Assembly (NCBI GenBank): GCA_016490735.1
Contig: JAEMWC010000039.1
Location: forward strand, 734,001 to 798,000
From: Pachyseris speciosa
Taxonomy: Eukaryota > Cnidaria > Anthozoa > Scleractinia > Pachyseridae
Direction of reading: 5' to 3'
DNA length: 64,000 bases
Positions 43,918 through 54,999 of this stretch are shown in pieces. A program made the position numbers and the translations under genes. Below the pieces are notes generated by a model. It was not told the origin of the DNA. It made no database searches and saw only the letters and a program-made list of their open reading frames with translations. Each line of letters opens with the position of its first letter. Positions within the stretch are counted from its first letter, which is position 1.

Positions 43918-44217
43918 AAGGCCTCGAAGCAATTGTCCACTCTCTTAACGATGGAATGGAAATATCGTCGGATGTTATTGTACCCTTGGCAACACATCAA
44001 GAAATGCTGCTCATCTTCTATGGCATTCGTTTTACAAACCAAACATGTTCTATGTTCCACAGGAATTGGTGTTCCTCCGTTTTCGTACTTTCCAGTTTGT
44101 ATTCTTAATGAGTAAGCTCCTAACCTGAGCTTTGTTAGGCTTACCCTGTGAGTTGGATTTCCAGTTTTCTCCAGATAATCTTCTATCTGGTAATCTTGTT
44201 TAATTTCCTTATGTGTC
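43918..44217 (-). mobile_element. 300-bp LINE segment, copy 1 (duplicate of 44783-45081)
   Basis: Minus strand: VSLTKLRLGAYSLRIQTGKY and EHRTCLVCKTNAIEDEQHFL, a C-terminal zinc-binding region of LINE ORF2 type. Near-identical to 44783-45081 in the same orientation. It lacks the 3' end present downstream of the second copy and is fused to the DIRS RNase H piece. Confidence 0.75.
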
Positions 44218-44222
44218 AAATT

Positions 44223-44520
44223 TTTACCGGATGGATGGATATATGGATAGATGAATGAATAAATGAATGCATGAATGCATTAATCCTGTATTATTAGATT
44301 ATGTTGTAAATTATTTAAGTTCAACTATTCTTTGGTAATGAAGCTGGTGTTGTTTGTTGTTGTTGTTGTTGGTTTTTGAATGAATGAATGAATGGATGGA
44401 TGGATGGATGGATGGATGGATGGATGAATGAATGAATAAATGATTGAATGAATGAATGAGTGAGTGAGTGAGTGAGTGAGTGAGTGAGTGAGTGAGTGAG
44501 AGAGTAACAGTAACACTAAC
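44223..44520. repeat. Compound tetranucleotide microsatellite (GGAT)n (GAAT)n (GAGT)n
   Basis: GGATGGATGG at 44225, GAATGAATG from 44379, (GGAT)n at 44393-44424, GAATGAATG and (GAGT)n at 44455-44497. The 74-codon minus ORF over it is only a serine/histidine repeat. Confidence 0.85.
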
Positions 44521-44661
44521 AGTATATCTTTATTGTGCCTTACTCTCACAAGGGAGGTATTGGTCTCTTTACAAGAAAGAGTCTAAAATTTTAACGACTT
44601 AAAATACTAACAAAAAAGGAGTGTTAATTTAACAATTCATAATAATAAACCAATTTATCAT

Positions 44662-45980
44662 TTAATTACAGTTGAGGATCTCTTTTCTTTCTTGAAGCAT
44701 TAAGTAAATATATTTCCCTATAATTTTGCTCTTATTTCGATTCCCACCTTTCAGTATATATTTAAAGTTGTCGGGATCATTTAAGGCCTCGAAGCAATTG
44801 TCCACTCTCTTAACGATGGAATGGAAATCTCGTCGGATATCGTTGTACCCTTGGCAAGACATCAAGAAATGCCGCTCATCTTCTATGGCATTCGTCTTAC
44901 AAACCAAACATGTTCTATGTTCCACAGGAATTGGTATTCCTTCGTTTTCGTACTTTCCAGTTTGTATTCTTAATAAGTGGGCTCCTAACCTGAGCTTTGT
45001 TAGGCTTACTCTGTGAGTTGGATTTCCAGTTTTCTCCAGATAATCTTCTATCTGGTAATCTTGTTTAATTTCCTTATGTGTGAATTTTTGCGCGCCTAGA
45101 AAATAGTGATGAGCTACTTTTGGATGCTAACCACTGTTGTATATATTCGTTCCTTAATTTCTTTTTCATATTAGAACGAGCAGTCTTGAGGTTTTGCAAG
45201 GTTACGGTTTCCTGTGTAAAATTATTGGGCACTATAACATCACTACTGAATAAAAAAGATGACCTTAATCTTGTTGCATATTAGAATGCTTCACGTAACA
45301 AAGGGTTATTTGTTTCATAATTCAGTCGCTGCCAATTATTAAATATAGCTGCTTTAATATCAACGCTTAAGGGGTGTCGTCCAAGTTCTGCTCTGCATGC
45401 AACGTTTTGGGTATACCAAAGGGTGTTCAAAACCTGTTTACAGAATTTGATGTAGACCTGTTCAATTGTGCTCTTGTCAAAATGAGTCTTTTGCGACAAA
45501 AGCTCAGGACCCCAGATTTGACAGCCGTATAGTAAAATTGGCTTTACCACACATCGAAACGTTAATTCATTGATAGGAATTGTCGTTATGCCGCTGTTAG
45601 AGAGAGAGAACGTCTTAAAGTGGCAAGTACCTTTGAAGCTTTTTTGCTAAGAATTTCTCTGGCATAAGAATAACGACCCGATGATGCCATTTCTAAACCT
45701 AGATAGCTTTGTCTGTTAACTATGTTTGGGGTTTCATTTCCGCATTTAAAATTTACTTGAGGCCTATTTTGTCCGTTGCCGCTAAAAACGATGACATTTG
45801 ATTTTGATGTATATACTTTCAGTTTCCAATCTTTAGTGTGTTTGTGAACAGCATCGCTCGTTTTTTTTTTTTTTTTTTTTTTTTGAAATCCTTCAGGAGA
45901 GGGACTTATAAGGAGCACATCATCCGCGTACAGTTTCGAGTTCGCCATAAACGCTGAATAAAAGTACTGAGAAGGCATTG
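44662..45980 (-). mobile_element. LINE 3' fragment (late RT to C-terminal zinc region)
   Basis: Minus-strand order: SKLYADDVLLISPSPEGFQ (45586-45978, RT catalytic YADD), then WKLKVYTSKSNVIVFSG and SYLGLEMASSGRYSY, MVKPILLYGCQIWGPE and FCKQVLNTLWYTQN (45281-45550), then the Cys-rich CLVCKTNAIEDERHFLMSC and a basic end (44662-44925). It is interrupted by a poly(T) run of about 19 at 45862-45884 and by frame changes. 5'-truncated LINE. Confidence 0.78.
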
Positions 45981-46160
45981 TACACCGTTAGCCTCGACCT
46001 AAGGTATCCGCGTACAGTTTCGAGTTCGCCATAAACGCTGAATAAAAGTACTGAGAAGGCATTTGTACACCGTTAGCCTCGACCTAAGGTAACGAGGCTA
46101 ACGGTGTTCAAATCCGTTCTCAGTACTTTTATTCAGCGGTCATGGCGAACTCGATACTGG
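45923..46160. repeat. 84-bp tandem duplication followed by an inverted third copy
   Basis: 45923-46006 and 46007-46091 are almost identical (the second has one extra T). 46092-46160 is the reverse complement of the same unit (CGAGGCTAACGGTGTTCAAA). The first unit belongs to the 5' end of the adjoining LINE fragment. Confidence 0.85.
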
Positions 46161-48179
46161 ACTATTCAAAGAGGAGTCTTCAAAGAGGTTTTACCTAAAC
46201 TCACACCCGGGCAATTGTTTTCTCTAAGGTATTGGGGTGAGCTCTAAGGTATTGGGGTGAGTGAGTGAGTGAGTGAAGACTGAGTTCTTCAGTTCCCGCC
46301 TGATTGCCTTTCTGGGCCATATGCCTCATACTTTGTTGGAACGAACAAAGAGCGACTAGCGTTTCAGAGCGGCAAAACGTTCTGCGCAGCTTTCTGCGCA
46401 TCACCTTTTCGCTGGCTCTTGTTGGTCTTTTTGAATGAAATCGAACACGATGTCAGGAGAGCGTTCGCACCTGGCGAAGTGTTGTGTTTGTTTTTTCTAT
46501 CATTTCATTTTTTTTTTTTTGCCTGACTAAAGCACATGGGATTGTATACGAACTAGTGTTAGACGAGAGAAGAAATATGCAGTGGAATTAAAAGCTATGA
46601 AATTCCCTAAAAGGCGAGTATGAATGTGATTTGAGTATGTTTGTGATCAAGGGAAATAAGATTTTTTTCCATCGTTTGGTCGTTAAGTTTGTAAACAACT
46701 GCTTGTTAGTGTAGTGCTCAGTCCTAAATGATTTTTAAATTCTCAGTTTAATCGAATTTTGTTATAACCCGACTGCTTTGGAGACAGTGATCTCTTGGAC
46801 ACTGAAACTATTAGCTTGTCACGGTAAGAAAGAAAATGAACACACTGAAAGATGTTTATTTGATCATTCGAAGAAGTTGAAAAGTGTTTTTGTAAAAGCA
46901 CTTTGCTTTGGATTAAAGTCAAGGCTAGTCAGCCCCTTTTGCGATAGAGTCAGTTCGTTTTAATAATCATTTGTTCTTTTTGCCTCAACACAACTGAAAC
47001 GATGTTTTATAAAAAAAAAAAAAGCGATGTAGTAATCGCATAACTGACCTTTCTAATTAAGCTGCTCTCGCAGTGTGCAAAGTTTTTCAGTTTTAAAAGA
47101 ACGTTGGGTGATGTGGGAGGACAATGAACTCCTGAATTCATAGCGAAGCAAACAGGCAGAAAAGGCAATAATGCGAGGGGGGAATAATTTGGAGGTGTTG
47201 GTTACTAAACATATTGAGTTGAATTCTGGCTATACCGCTGAAAATTTTGTGAAATTGTCTAGAACAAAAACAAACTTGAGTATCGCTAAACACTCATTGG
47301 TAAAGTTAAACCGTTTCAAAAATAAGTTTCGTACTTTGGCTATGTGTTGGGACGTAAACTCAGTGTATACGGTATATGACAAGAAGTTCTCTGAAGAAAC
47401 ACAGTAGATAATGCGAAAAGCACCCGAGCGAGCGCGTTTAGTGAGTACTGGCCACACCGTAAATCGATAAAACAAACTTTGCGAAACAAATTAAAAATCT
47501 ACACTGGCAAAAAGCTAGACACTTTGGCAAACACAGCATACACAGATTAACTCTTTCGCTAACCACAGTTGAGCTCTCGACCTTATAGATATTCAGTGGT
47601 TTGCTTATATTGCCACAAAATGTGCAAGAGGTTGATCCTGACAACAAGACTTTCTGCACGGTTTGCTAACACGCCGTAGGAACATTGCGAATCTTAACTT
47701 GTTTAATGCTCGTTTGTTTGTTTTTTTACTTGATTAACTCGTGATAAAATCAAACTACAGCACTTAAAATACATTTCAATGATGAAAGTTGTTAAAGGGG
47801 ATTTGCATGATGGAAAAACTCAATGCAGCCAAATGTCGCCAAGCGTTGATTTCCTGACTGCAAGAACGATAATTAAATTTTTGCGCAGTTCTTTAAAAAC
47901 CCGCTCTGGCAAAAAACGAGATACTTTGGCAAACTCACAAAATGAAGACTGACTCTATCCCTACCCTCAGTTGAGCTCTCGACCTTAGATATTCAGCACT
48001 TCGCTTAGATAGCCTCATTTTGTTAACCGGTCCATGAAAATAATGGGCTTCCGAAAGCGATGGCTTTTCATGCCGCTTGAGAAACGAGGACCTCAAAACG
48101 ATTTTTATAGTTCAAGAAGTGTTGAGAAAATTGAAGGACAAGAAGGGTATATGTACAAATAGTTATTTATTATGAAAGG
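46161..48179. other. No recognised gene; one diverged direct repeat
   Basis: A direct repeat of about 120 bp lies at 47488-47610 and 47893-48015 (ACTTTGGCAAAC, CAGTTGAGCTCTCGACCTTA shared). Several short ORFs (for example 47171-47407) show no domain and are probably chance. Confidence 0.35.
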
Positions 48180-48960
48180 TGTTCATCATCGTGGTTTCTA
48201 ATGATAGCTGAGTTAATCTTTTGTCTCACGATTGAGTCACAAAGATGTGGATCGCGACGTTTCGACCGCTATACTGCTGGTCTGCATCAGGCGATGGTGT
48301 CGACTGGCTGCGTGTGAGTATAAGAAGCACCGTGGCTGGTGGTGATTGGTGCGTTTCGATCCTCGCTTAGGCTGTTGTTGATTGGAGGATTTCGATCCTT
48401 GTCGCTCAGACTAGAAAATGTTCCCTCAGTGGTCCGCTTTGGTGCTGATCGGCTGTTGTGGTGTTTGATCGTGGGCATCCGCGCTTCAGGAATTTCAAGT
48501 CCACTGTCCCTGTTGATGTTGTTAGGGTGAAGTCTTATGTGAATAGCCTCTTTAACCATACGGGTGTACCAATGTGGGTCTCGGTCAATAAACTTAACTT
48601 CGTCCCAGAGCGGATAATGTCCGGTCGCGTTGCTATGTTCTGAAACGGCGGAGGATTGGGTTCGAGCAAGCCGTATGTCTCTATCGTGTTCCTTAATCCG
48701 TTCATGCATAGATCTTCCCGTCTCTCCAATATAAACCTTACCACATTCGCAGGGAATCTTGTAGACTACTCCGTCTTGTTTTACTGGATCGACAATGTCC
48801 TTAGGTCGCACTAGGTGTGATCTAAGAGTTGTGTCAGACCTGAAAACAGTCCGTATGCCTTGTTGTTGTAGGCAACGGCGAAAAGGCTCCGATGTGCCTT
48901 TAACGTATGGCAGAACCACAGTAGATTGGTCTTAGACCTTAATATCAGCTTTCAGACAAC
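48180..48960 (-). pseudogene. Penelope-like element 3' part: GIY-YIG endonuclease with intact ORF
   Basis: Minus ORF 48287-48919 (210 codons): LPYVKGTSEPFRRCLQQQGI, VYKIPCECGKVYIGETGRSM (complete GIY-YIG core), HERIKEHDRDIRLARTQSSA, SEHSNATGHYPLWDEVKFID and KEAIHIRLHPNNINRDSG with the catalytic Glu. A hydrophilic tail of about 65 residues follows. Downstream, sequence with CTGATGCAGACC and CGTTTCGACCGC is a Penelope-type 3' end. The RT is missing, so this is a 5'-truncated copy whose endonuclease part is still open. Confidence 0.8.
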
Positions 48961-49139
48961 TACTGCAATCTCCATCCCAATTAGAAGTCATTTTATTACG
49001 AATCAAAACCTATAAAACTTAAATCAATGTCTTGTCTCCAGTAGGATCTTAAACGTTAAAAATGTGAGATTCGTAGGTCTCTGCCACGAGACCGCAAAGC
49101 AGTTTTCCTATCCCTTGGGTTTCATGATCAATTAAGAGG

Positions 49140-49990
49140 AACCCTGGCTCCTGGAAATGTAATAATCAACTTCCAAAAGAAGAGAGGCAAGCAAAACAAT
49201 TGGGAAAAACAACTCCGCTGGGAAATGATAATTGAAATACGAACAAAAAGACAAAAAGGTAGACAGAAAGAAGTTGAATTGCAAAATGAAATGATGACCT
49301 CCACCGAAACATATGTGGTGAGCAGCTTCATGGATAGCCTTCTACTGGTGTATGAATACGTATAAAGAAGCCAAAAACAACAATTAATGAATGAATGAAT
49401 TTATAAGTATTAAAGGTCAAGGAGACAAAGTCCTCAGATAGTGACAAGCTTGAAAGGCATTGAAGCATTGAGACATTGAGCAGCAGTTTACAGAGATATT
49501 AAGGTCTAAAATTACAGTAAACGAAGCCTTGTACAACTAAAAGTTCGATCTGTTTGTTCAGAACCTAGGGATTCCCAAGTTGTGAAATGAAGACCAAAGC
49601 CTTCTAGAACACAACTTGTCAATTGAAGAAATTTAAAATAGCATTGAAACGAGTTACAAAATAATAAGACCCCGGGAGACGATGGCTTGTCTATTGAATT
49701 CTGTGAAACGTTCAGAGTCCTGATTGGGGAGCATTTTTTTAGACTCCAACTAAACGTTTCAAGAAAACAAACTGTCAATGTCCCAAAGAAGATGGATCAT
49801 TACTTTGATACCTAAAAGTGAAGAAAATCTCAATGACACACGACCCATAAGCCTCCTCAATGTTTAGTGCAAAGTTCTAGCAAGAGCTTTATCATTGCAA
49901 TAAGTTGAGAACCTGGATTTATCCAAGGAAGGTATATAGGTCAAACCGTACGTCTTCTAAATGGCGTATACGGAAAGGAACAAAATTAAG
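49140..49990 (+). mobile_element. Badly decayed L1/Tx1-like LINE fragment
   Basis: On the + strand in changing frames: linker sequence near 49200-49330, NNKTPGDDGLSIEFCETF near 49660, RWIITLIPKSEENLNDTRPI and SLLNV near 49790-49860, and GFIQGRYIGQTVRLLNGVYG-like sequence at 49915-49975. This is the RT opening of L1-superfamily LINEs. Many stops; no endonuclease, and the YADD part is absent. Confidence 0.62.
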
Positions 49991-51021
49991 GCGTCAAAAA
50001 TAAAGGCGTCATTCTTAGCGCAATGCTGTCATCATCCATAGGCGTGAAAGTTAATTAAATGTGCAGTATTTTTTGCAATCACGTCATCATCCTTAGGCGT
50101 AAAAGTTAATTAAATGTGCAGTATTCAAAATAAGTCTCCAAATTGCTTAAAATAGAGATGAGAGCAGGTAATATAATAAGTGGGTAAAATAAACATTTCA
50201 GTGATTGTTGTAAAAACGGTTTAACCGAATATCCTCGCGCCCGCTCCCAGTATAGTAAAGCACAGACCGTAGCGCTCATGAGATTTAGCAGTGTATTTTG
50301 TAACAGGGCTTTCTTCTCGGATCGGAGACTAGCAACCAAACGGAGTTCCGGAGTGTTACTAAAACGAGTAACGCAGTACTGTTTAAACAAGTAACATCAG
50401 GAGCTGATAACATAAAGAACATTCACAGGATGAAAAACAAAAAAATCTGATAACGAGTAACGGGTCCAAAAGGATATAACGACAAAAATTCAATAGATAA
50501 AAATATGAAGAAGTCAAAGGAAAAAGTTCAAAGGATAAAAGTATAAATTAACAGAACCAGGAGCATTTGCACTTTACGTGATAAGAGAAAAATGAGACAG
50601 AAAGCAAGGGCTGAGATTTACTCTAATAATGCAGATTTTTCCTGATAATGTCGCATGACTCATTCAATACTGTTGCCTTTGGTTTGTTAGAAAAAAGAGA
50701 ACTGGGATGTTAAAAGCGTCATAAATTTGGATAGTTCTTTCACAGAATATAAAAAGTGTTATATTTTCCGAATAACGATGGTAAACTTTATCTGTTAAAG
50801 TACACGCCATAAACAAAAGCTACACTAAAGAGTGTAGGAGATCGACTATCGGCTCTAGAATGCCTTCACTCGCGCGCTCGCGCTCGTTCCGTTTGCATCA
50901 ATGTCCTGGCCACTGGAGAATCAAAAATATACCTGGCGATGGCCTTTTAACAAGGCTATGAAACTAAATTGTTGTCTCTTAGTTCACCAAAACTAAACCG
51001 TAAATGGTAGGCCGTCTAAGA
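49991..51021. other. No recognised gene; small tandem duplication
   Basis: A unit of about 54 bp is repeated at 50020-50071 and 50074-50125 (TAGGCGTGAAAGTTAATTAA). A 94-codon minus ORF (50106-50390) is unrecognised. Confidence 0.35.
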
Positions 51022-52981
51022 CCTGTGTGAACCGGAAAAGATATAGAACATCTGCATAGATTTTTATCTGCATTTAAAAAAAACTGTTCATGTTATATAT
51101 CCCAGAAGCACTCAGGCATACAGTGATGCCATGGACCTCAACCTGGGTGAACCAGAAAAGATATGGAACATTTGCCTAAATTTTTATCTACGTTTCAAAA
51201 AACTTTTCATGTTATATATCCCAGAAGCACTCAGGCATACAGTGATGCCATGGACCTCAACCTGGATGAACCAGTAAGATAAAGAACTTTTGCCTGGATT
51301 TTTATCTGCATTAAAAAAAATAATCGTGTTATTTATCCCAGAAGCACTCAGGCATATAGTGATGTCATGGACCTCAACCTGGGTGAACCAGAGAAGATAT
51401 AGAACATTTGCCTAGATTTTTATCTGCATTAGAAACCAAACTGTTCATGTTATATATCCCAGAAGCACTCAGGCATACAGTGATGCCATGGACCTCAACC
51501 TGGGTGAACCAGAAAAGATATGGAACATTTGCCCAGATTTTTATCTACGTTTCAAAAAAAACTGTTCATGTTATATATCCCAGAAGCACTCAGGCATACA
51601 GTGATGCCATGGACCTCAACCTGGATGAACCAGAAAAGATACAGAACTTTGCCTAGATTTTTATCTGCATTAGAAAACAAACTGTTCATGTTATATATCC
51701 CAGAAGCACTCAGGCATACAGTGATGCCATGGACCTCAACCTGGATGAACTAGAAAGATATAGAACATTTGCCTGGATTTTTATCTGCATTAAAAGACAA
51801 CTGTTCATGTTATATATCCCAGAAGCACTCAGGACATAGACTGATGCCATGGACCTCAACCTGGATGAACCAGAAAAGATATAGAACATTTTCCTGGATT
51901 TTTATCTGCATTTAAAAAAACTGTTCGTGTTATACACCTGTATATCCCAGAAGCACTCAGGCATACAGTAATGCAATGGACCTCAACCTGGATGAACCAC
52001 AAAAGATATAGGACATTTGTCAAGAGTTTTACCTGCATTAAAAAAAATGTTTATGTTATATATCCCAGAAGCACTCAGGCATACAGTGATGCCATGGACC
52101 TTCAACTGGGTGAACCAGAAAAGATATAGAACATTTGCCTAAATTTTTACTTACGTTTCAAAAAACTGTTCATGTTATATATCCCAGAAGAACCCAGGCA
52201 TACAGTGATGCCATGGACCTCAACCTGGATGAACCAGAAAGATATAGAACTTTTGCCTGGATTTTTATCTACATTAAAAAAAAACTGTTCGTGTTATATA
52301 TCCCAGAAGCACTCAGGCATATAGTGATGTCATGGACCTCAACCTGGGTGAACCAGAAAAGATATAGAACATTTTGCCTAGATTTTTCTCTGCATTTAAA
52401 AAAAACTGTTCATGTTATAAATCCCAGAACCACTCAGACATACGGTGATACACCTCAACCTGGATGAACTAGAAAAGATATAGAACATTTTCCTAGATTT
52501 TTATATGCATTAGAAAACAAACTGTTCATGTTATATATCCCAGAAGCACTCAGGCATACAGTGATGCCATGGACCTCAACCTGGGTGAGCCAGAAAAGAT
52601 ATAGAACATTTGCCCAGATTTTTATCTACGTTTCGAAAAACTGTTCATGTTATATATCCCAGAAGCACTCAGGCCTACAGCAATGCCATGGACCTCAACC
52701 TGGGTGAGCCAGAAAGATATAGAACATTTGCTCAGATTTTTATCTACGTTTCAAAAAACTGTTCATGTTATATATCCCAGAAGCACTCAGGCATACAGTG
52801 ATGCCATGGACCTCAACCTGGGTGAACCAGAAAGATATAGAACTTTTGCCTGGATTTTTATCTACATTAAAAAAAAACTGTTCATGTTATATATCCCAGA
52901 ATCACTCAGACATACAGTGATAGACCTCAACCTGGATGAACTAGAAAAGATATAGAACATTTGCCTAGATTTTTATCTGCA
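51022..52981. repeat. Satellite: about 16 tandem copies of a ~121-bp unit
   Basis: Each unit contains GAAAAGATATAGAACATTTG, TTTTTATCTGCATT, an A-run of 6-9, CTGTTCATGTTATATATCCC, AGAAGCACTCAGGCATACAG, TGATGCCATGGACCTCAACC and TGGATGAACC. Copies differ by a few percent; some have A-run length changes or small deletions (for example at 52443 and 52919). Long ORFs with the repeated peptide LYIPEALRHTVM are by-products of a period near a multiple of three. Confidence 0.93.
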
Positions 52982-53754
52982 AGTTACATGTGCTAAATCA
53001 ATTGAATATTTTACTACTGCCATTTGCCTCGCACAAACAGAGTCCTAAACTCCTTGGTAGTTTGAAAAAGATCAGTCAATAATAAAAGGTCAGTAATAAG
53101 AAATGAAGACTGTACCTTTCAGAAGCAACAACAAGTTTCAATTTCCAAGCTGCCACTATTTTTATCATCACCACAAGTGGAAGAAATAGTCGTCTGCTTG
53201 ATAAAATATTTTGTGCTTTGACAGAGAACAGCTATGCAAACGATGCAAGCACCCATATCCAGTTATAAATACAAAATAAGGCGTCCCCTCTCACGCGCCC
53301 CATCCCAGCCCCATCTTCATTTTCGTGGATTGATGATGACGAGTGTGCGCGTATTTCGCGGCTTCATTTTTGCCGCCAGAATTTACATTAATATTGCTAC
53401 ATGTACATAATTATTCTTCAATATAAATATTACCGCTCAACAATGGTCCAAAACTTAAGGGAATTCCAAGTAAATCAAATCTTACAGAAAACTTTACATT
53501 AGAATTAAATCCCAGTGAAAATGTCATTGGCGATTCCTACCTAAGATACCAATGCAACCAAATCAAAAATCACGTCGATCTTACCTCTTCTGTTCGTTTT
53601 TCCGCTTTTGAAATTTGTCCGAAGGCGAATTACTTCAACTTAAAATGTAGTTTTAACTTACCTAAGTCGATTGCGCGTCTATGAAACCACCGACCAAAAC
53701 AGAATTTCATCCTGACAAAGTGTCAATCGCTGCAATCGCTGGCCTATCCTGGCT
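52982..53754. other. No recognised gene
   Basis: Unclassified sequence after the satellite; no domain, repeat or RNA gene seen. Confidence 0.35.
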
Positions 53755-53823
53755 CCAGAGGCCCGTTGAAAAAAATAAATATCCCTGAAAAGCCAAAATA
53801 GAACGCGAGAGACGGGCCTCTGG
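53755..53823. mobile_element. 69-bp hairpin element with CCAGAGGCCCGT ends
   Basis: Perfect 12-bp inverted ends CCAGAGGCCCGT / ACGGGCCTCTGG around a short A-rich centre. Likely a tiny MITE remnant. Confidence 0.6.
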
Positions 53824-53972
53824 TCGCACGAGCCGAGAAACTCATTTCCTTGGGACAGAATTTATCCCAGTGTGCTGATTGGTTCTTCAAATAAACAACA
53901 ACTCTGATTGGCTTAGGAAAAGCGTGGCTTCCCAGCCGACAAACCGGTTTGGACAGAAAATATATTCGTAAA

Positions 53973-54240
53973 ATTATGGTGGCTGCTCTCAACGATCGCT
54001 TTTCTGCGTTTCGAACTGCTGTTCATTGGAGTCCAAATTTCCAGTGCAAAAAGAAGCGTTGTTGGCGTTCCTAAGCCGTAAGGATGCGTTGGCTGTTTTA
54101 ACGACGAGTTGTGATAAATCCTTAATCTTTGAAATTGTTCCAGCAATTTGCGCCGGTTTACATGATCTACATGTCCTTTTCGTGATCTGCCCACTCTCTA
54201 GCTGCCCTTATTTACTCACACATTCAAGAGCTTGCCGATA
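53973..54240 (+). pseudogene. RecQ-like DNA helicase fragment (motif I region)
   Basis: FPVQKEALLAFLSRKDALAV leads to TTSCDKSLIFEIVPAICAGL, then LHDLHVLFVICPLSS and, one frame over, YSHIQELADSGIAA. The order matches the start of RecQ-like helicases (Q-motif region, Walker A, motif Ia), multi-copy in several invertebrate genomes. Walker A, normally GxGKS, reads SCDKS, so ATP binding is probably lost. No DEAD/DEAH box or helicase C-terminal domain follows. Confidence 0.6.
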
Positions 54241-54519
54241 GCGGTATTGCAGCCTGATCTCTTGGTTATTATAGCGTTCTGGTTGACGACGTAAATGTGT
54301 TAAAGCATAATAAGTCCAGAGCTTATTATTCAGGAGGAAGGTGGCGAAAATTCCTACAAAGCAAGGGTGTGCTTGATTTCTGAAAATTTCCAAGGCTCCA
54401 TTTAAGTTTTCTAACTTTTTCCAACTCTCGTATGCATTTCGTGCACAACCGAGAAGAGGCATCATCTTGTTTACAAAGTCACAAACAGGAAATACCAAAA
54501 CATCGGATAATCGCGCCAC
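54208..54519 (-). CDS. Unclassified 103-codon ORF
   Basis: Starts with an ATG at 54519 and is rich in aromatic and basic residues (ARNAYESWKKLENLNGALEI, CFVGIFATFLLNNKLWTYYA). It overlaps the end of the RecQ-like fragment on the other strand. I do not recognise it. It may be part of a repetitive gene family or a chance ORF. Confidence 0.25.
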   Translation of the reverse strand: MARLSDVLVFPVCDFVNKMMPLLGCARNAYESWKKLENLNGALEIFRNQAHPCFVGIFATFLLNNKLWTYYALTHLRRQPERYNNQEIRLQYRYRQALECVSK

Positions 54520-54844
54520 AACGGTTTGACACGTTTAGCTTCTTCGCATTTTCGCCATGGAATTAATTTAATTTCCCGTAGTCATAAACTATCTAACTCG
54601 TGTTACAAACCCTGCAAAAATCGTCGACGAATGAACGGACAATTTTAACCGGCGTAATAACCTTCCTCAACATTTTCCAGCATACCGATAAGTTTTCACG
54701 GTTCGCTGCAACACGCGCCGATTGTTCATAACGATCTGATGCCTGATAACAACCAGACACCATGTATCCCCGCCGATGAAAACCGGTTTGGTTGGATATC
54801 TGATACACGAAACTGCACAGAAATGAGGTTCAGCATTCGTGCGA

Positions 54845-54940
54845 CCAGAGGTTATTTTTTTTCCTCTCGGCGCTTCGCGCCTCGTTGCTGCTGCTTCGCA
54901 GCGTAAATTCCCTCCTTCAAACGAAAAAAATAACTTCTGG
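54845..54940. mobile_element. 96-bp foldback MITE
   Basis: Ends CCAGAGGTTATTTTTTT and AAAAAAATAACTTCTGG are inverted; the centre contains GGCGCTTCGCGCC and GCTGCTTCGCAGC sub-hairpins. It lies inside the 54667-55152 minus ORF, which is therefore not a reliable gene. Confidence 0.65.
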
Positions 54941-54999
54941 CACCCAGGGTATCGCTGGCCATCACATGCCGAAATGCACAGACTATCTCCTCCGTAAAA

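Noticed and set aside
44325..44549. Serine/histidine-repeat ORF
   Set aside because: Direct translation of a tetranucleotide microsatellite.
51408..52955. Several ORFs with repeated LYIPEALRHT-type peptides
   Set aside because: They arise from the 121-bp satellite and shift frame from unit to unit; no start, promoter or constraint is evident.
51022..52981. CRISPR-like regularly spaced repeat
   Set aside because: Units are contiguous and about 121 bp with no unique spacers; this is a eukaryotic-type satellite and there are no cas genes.
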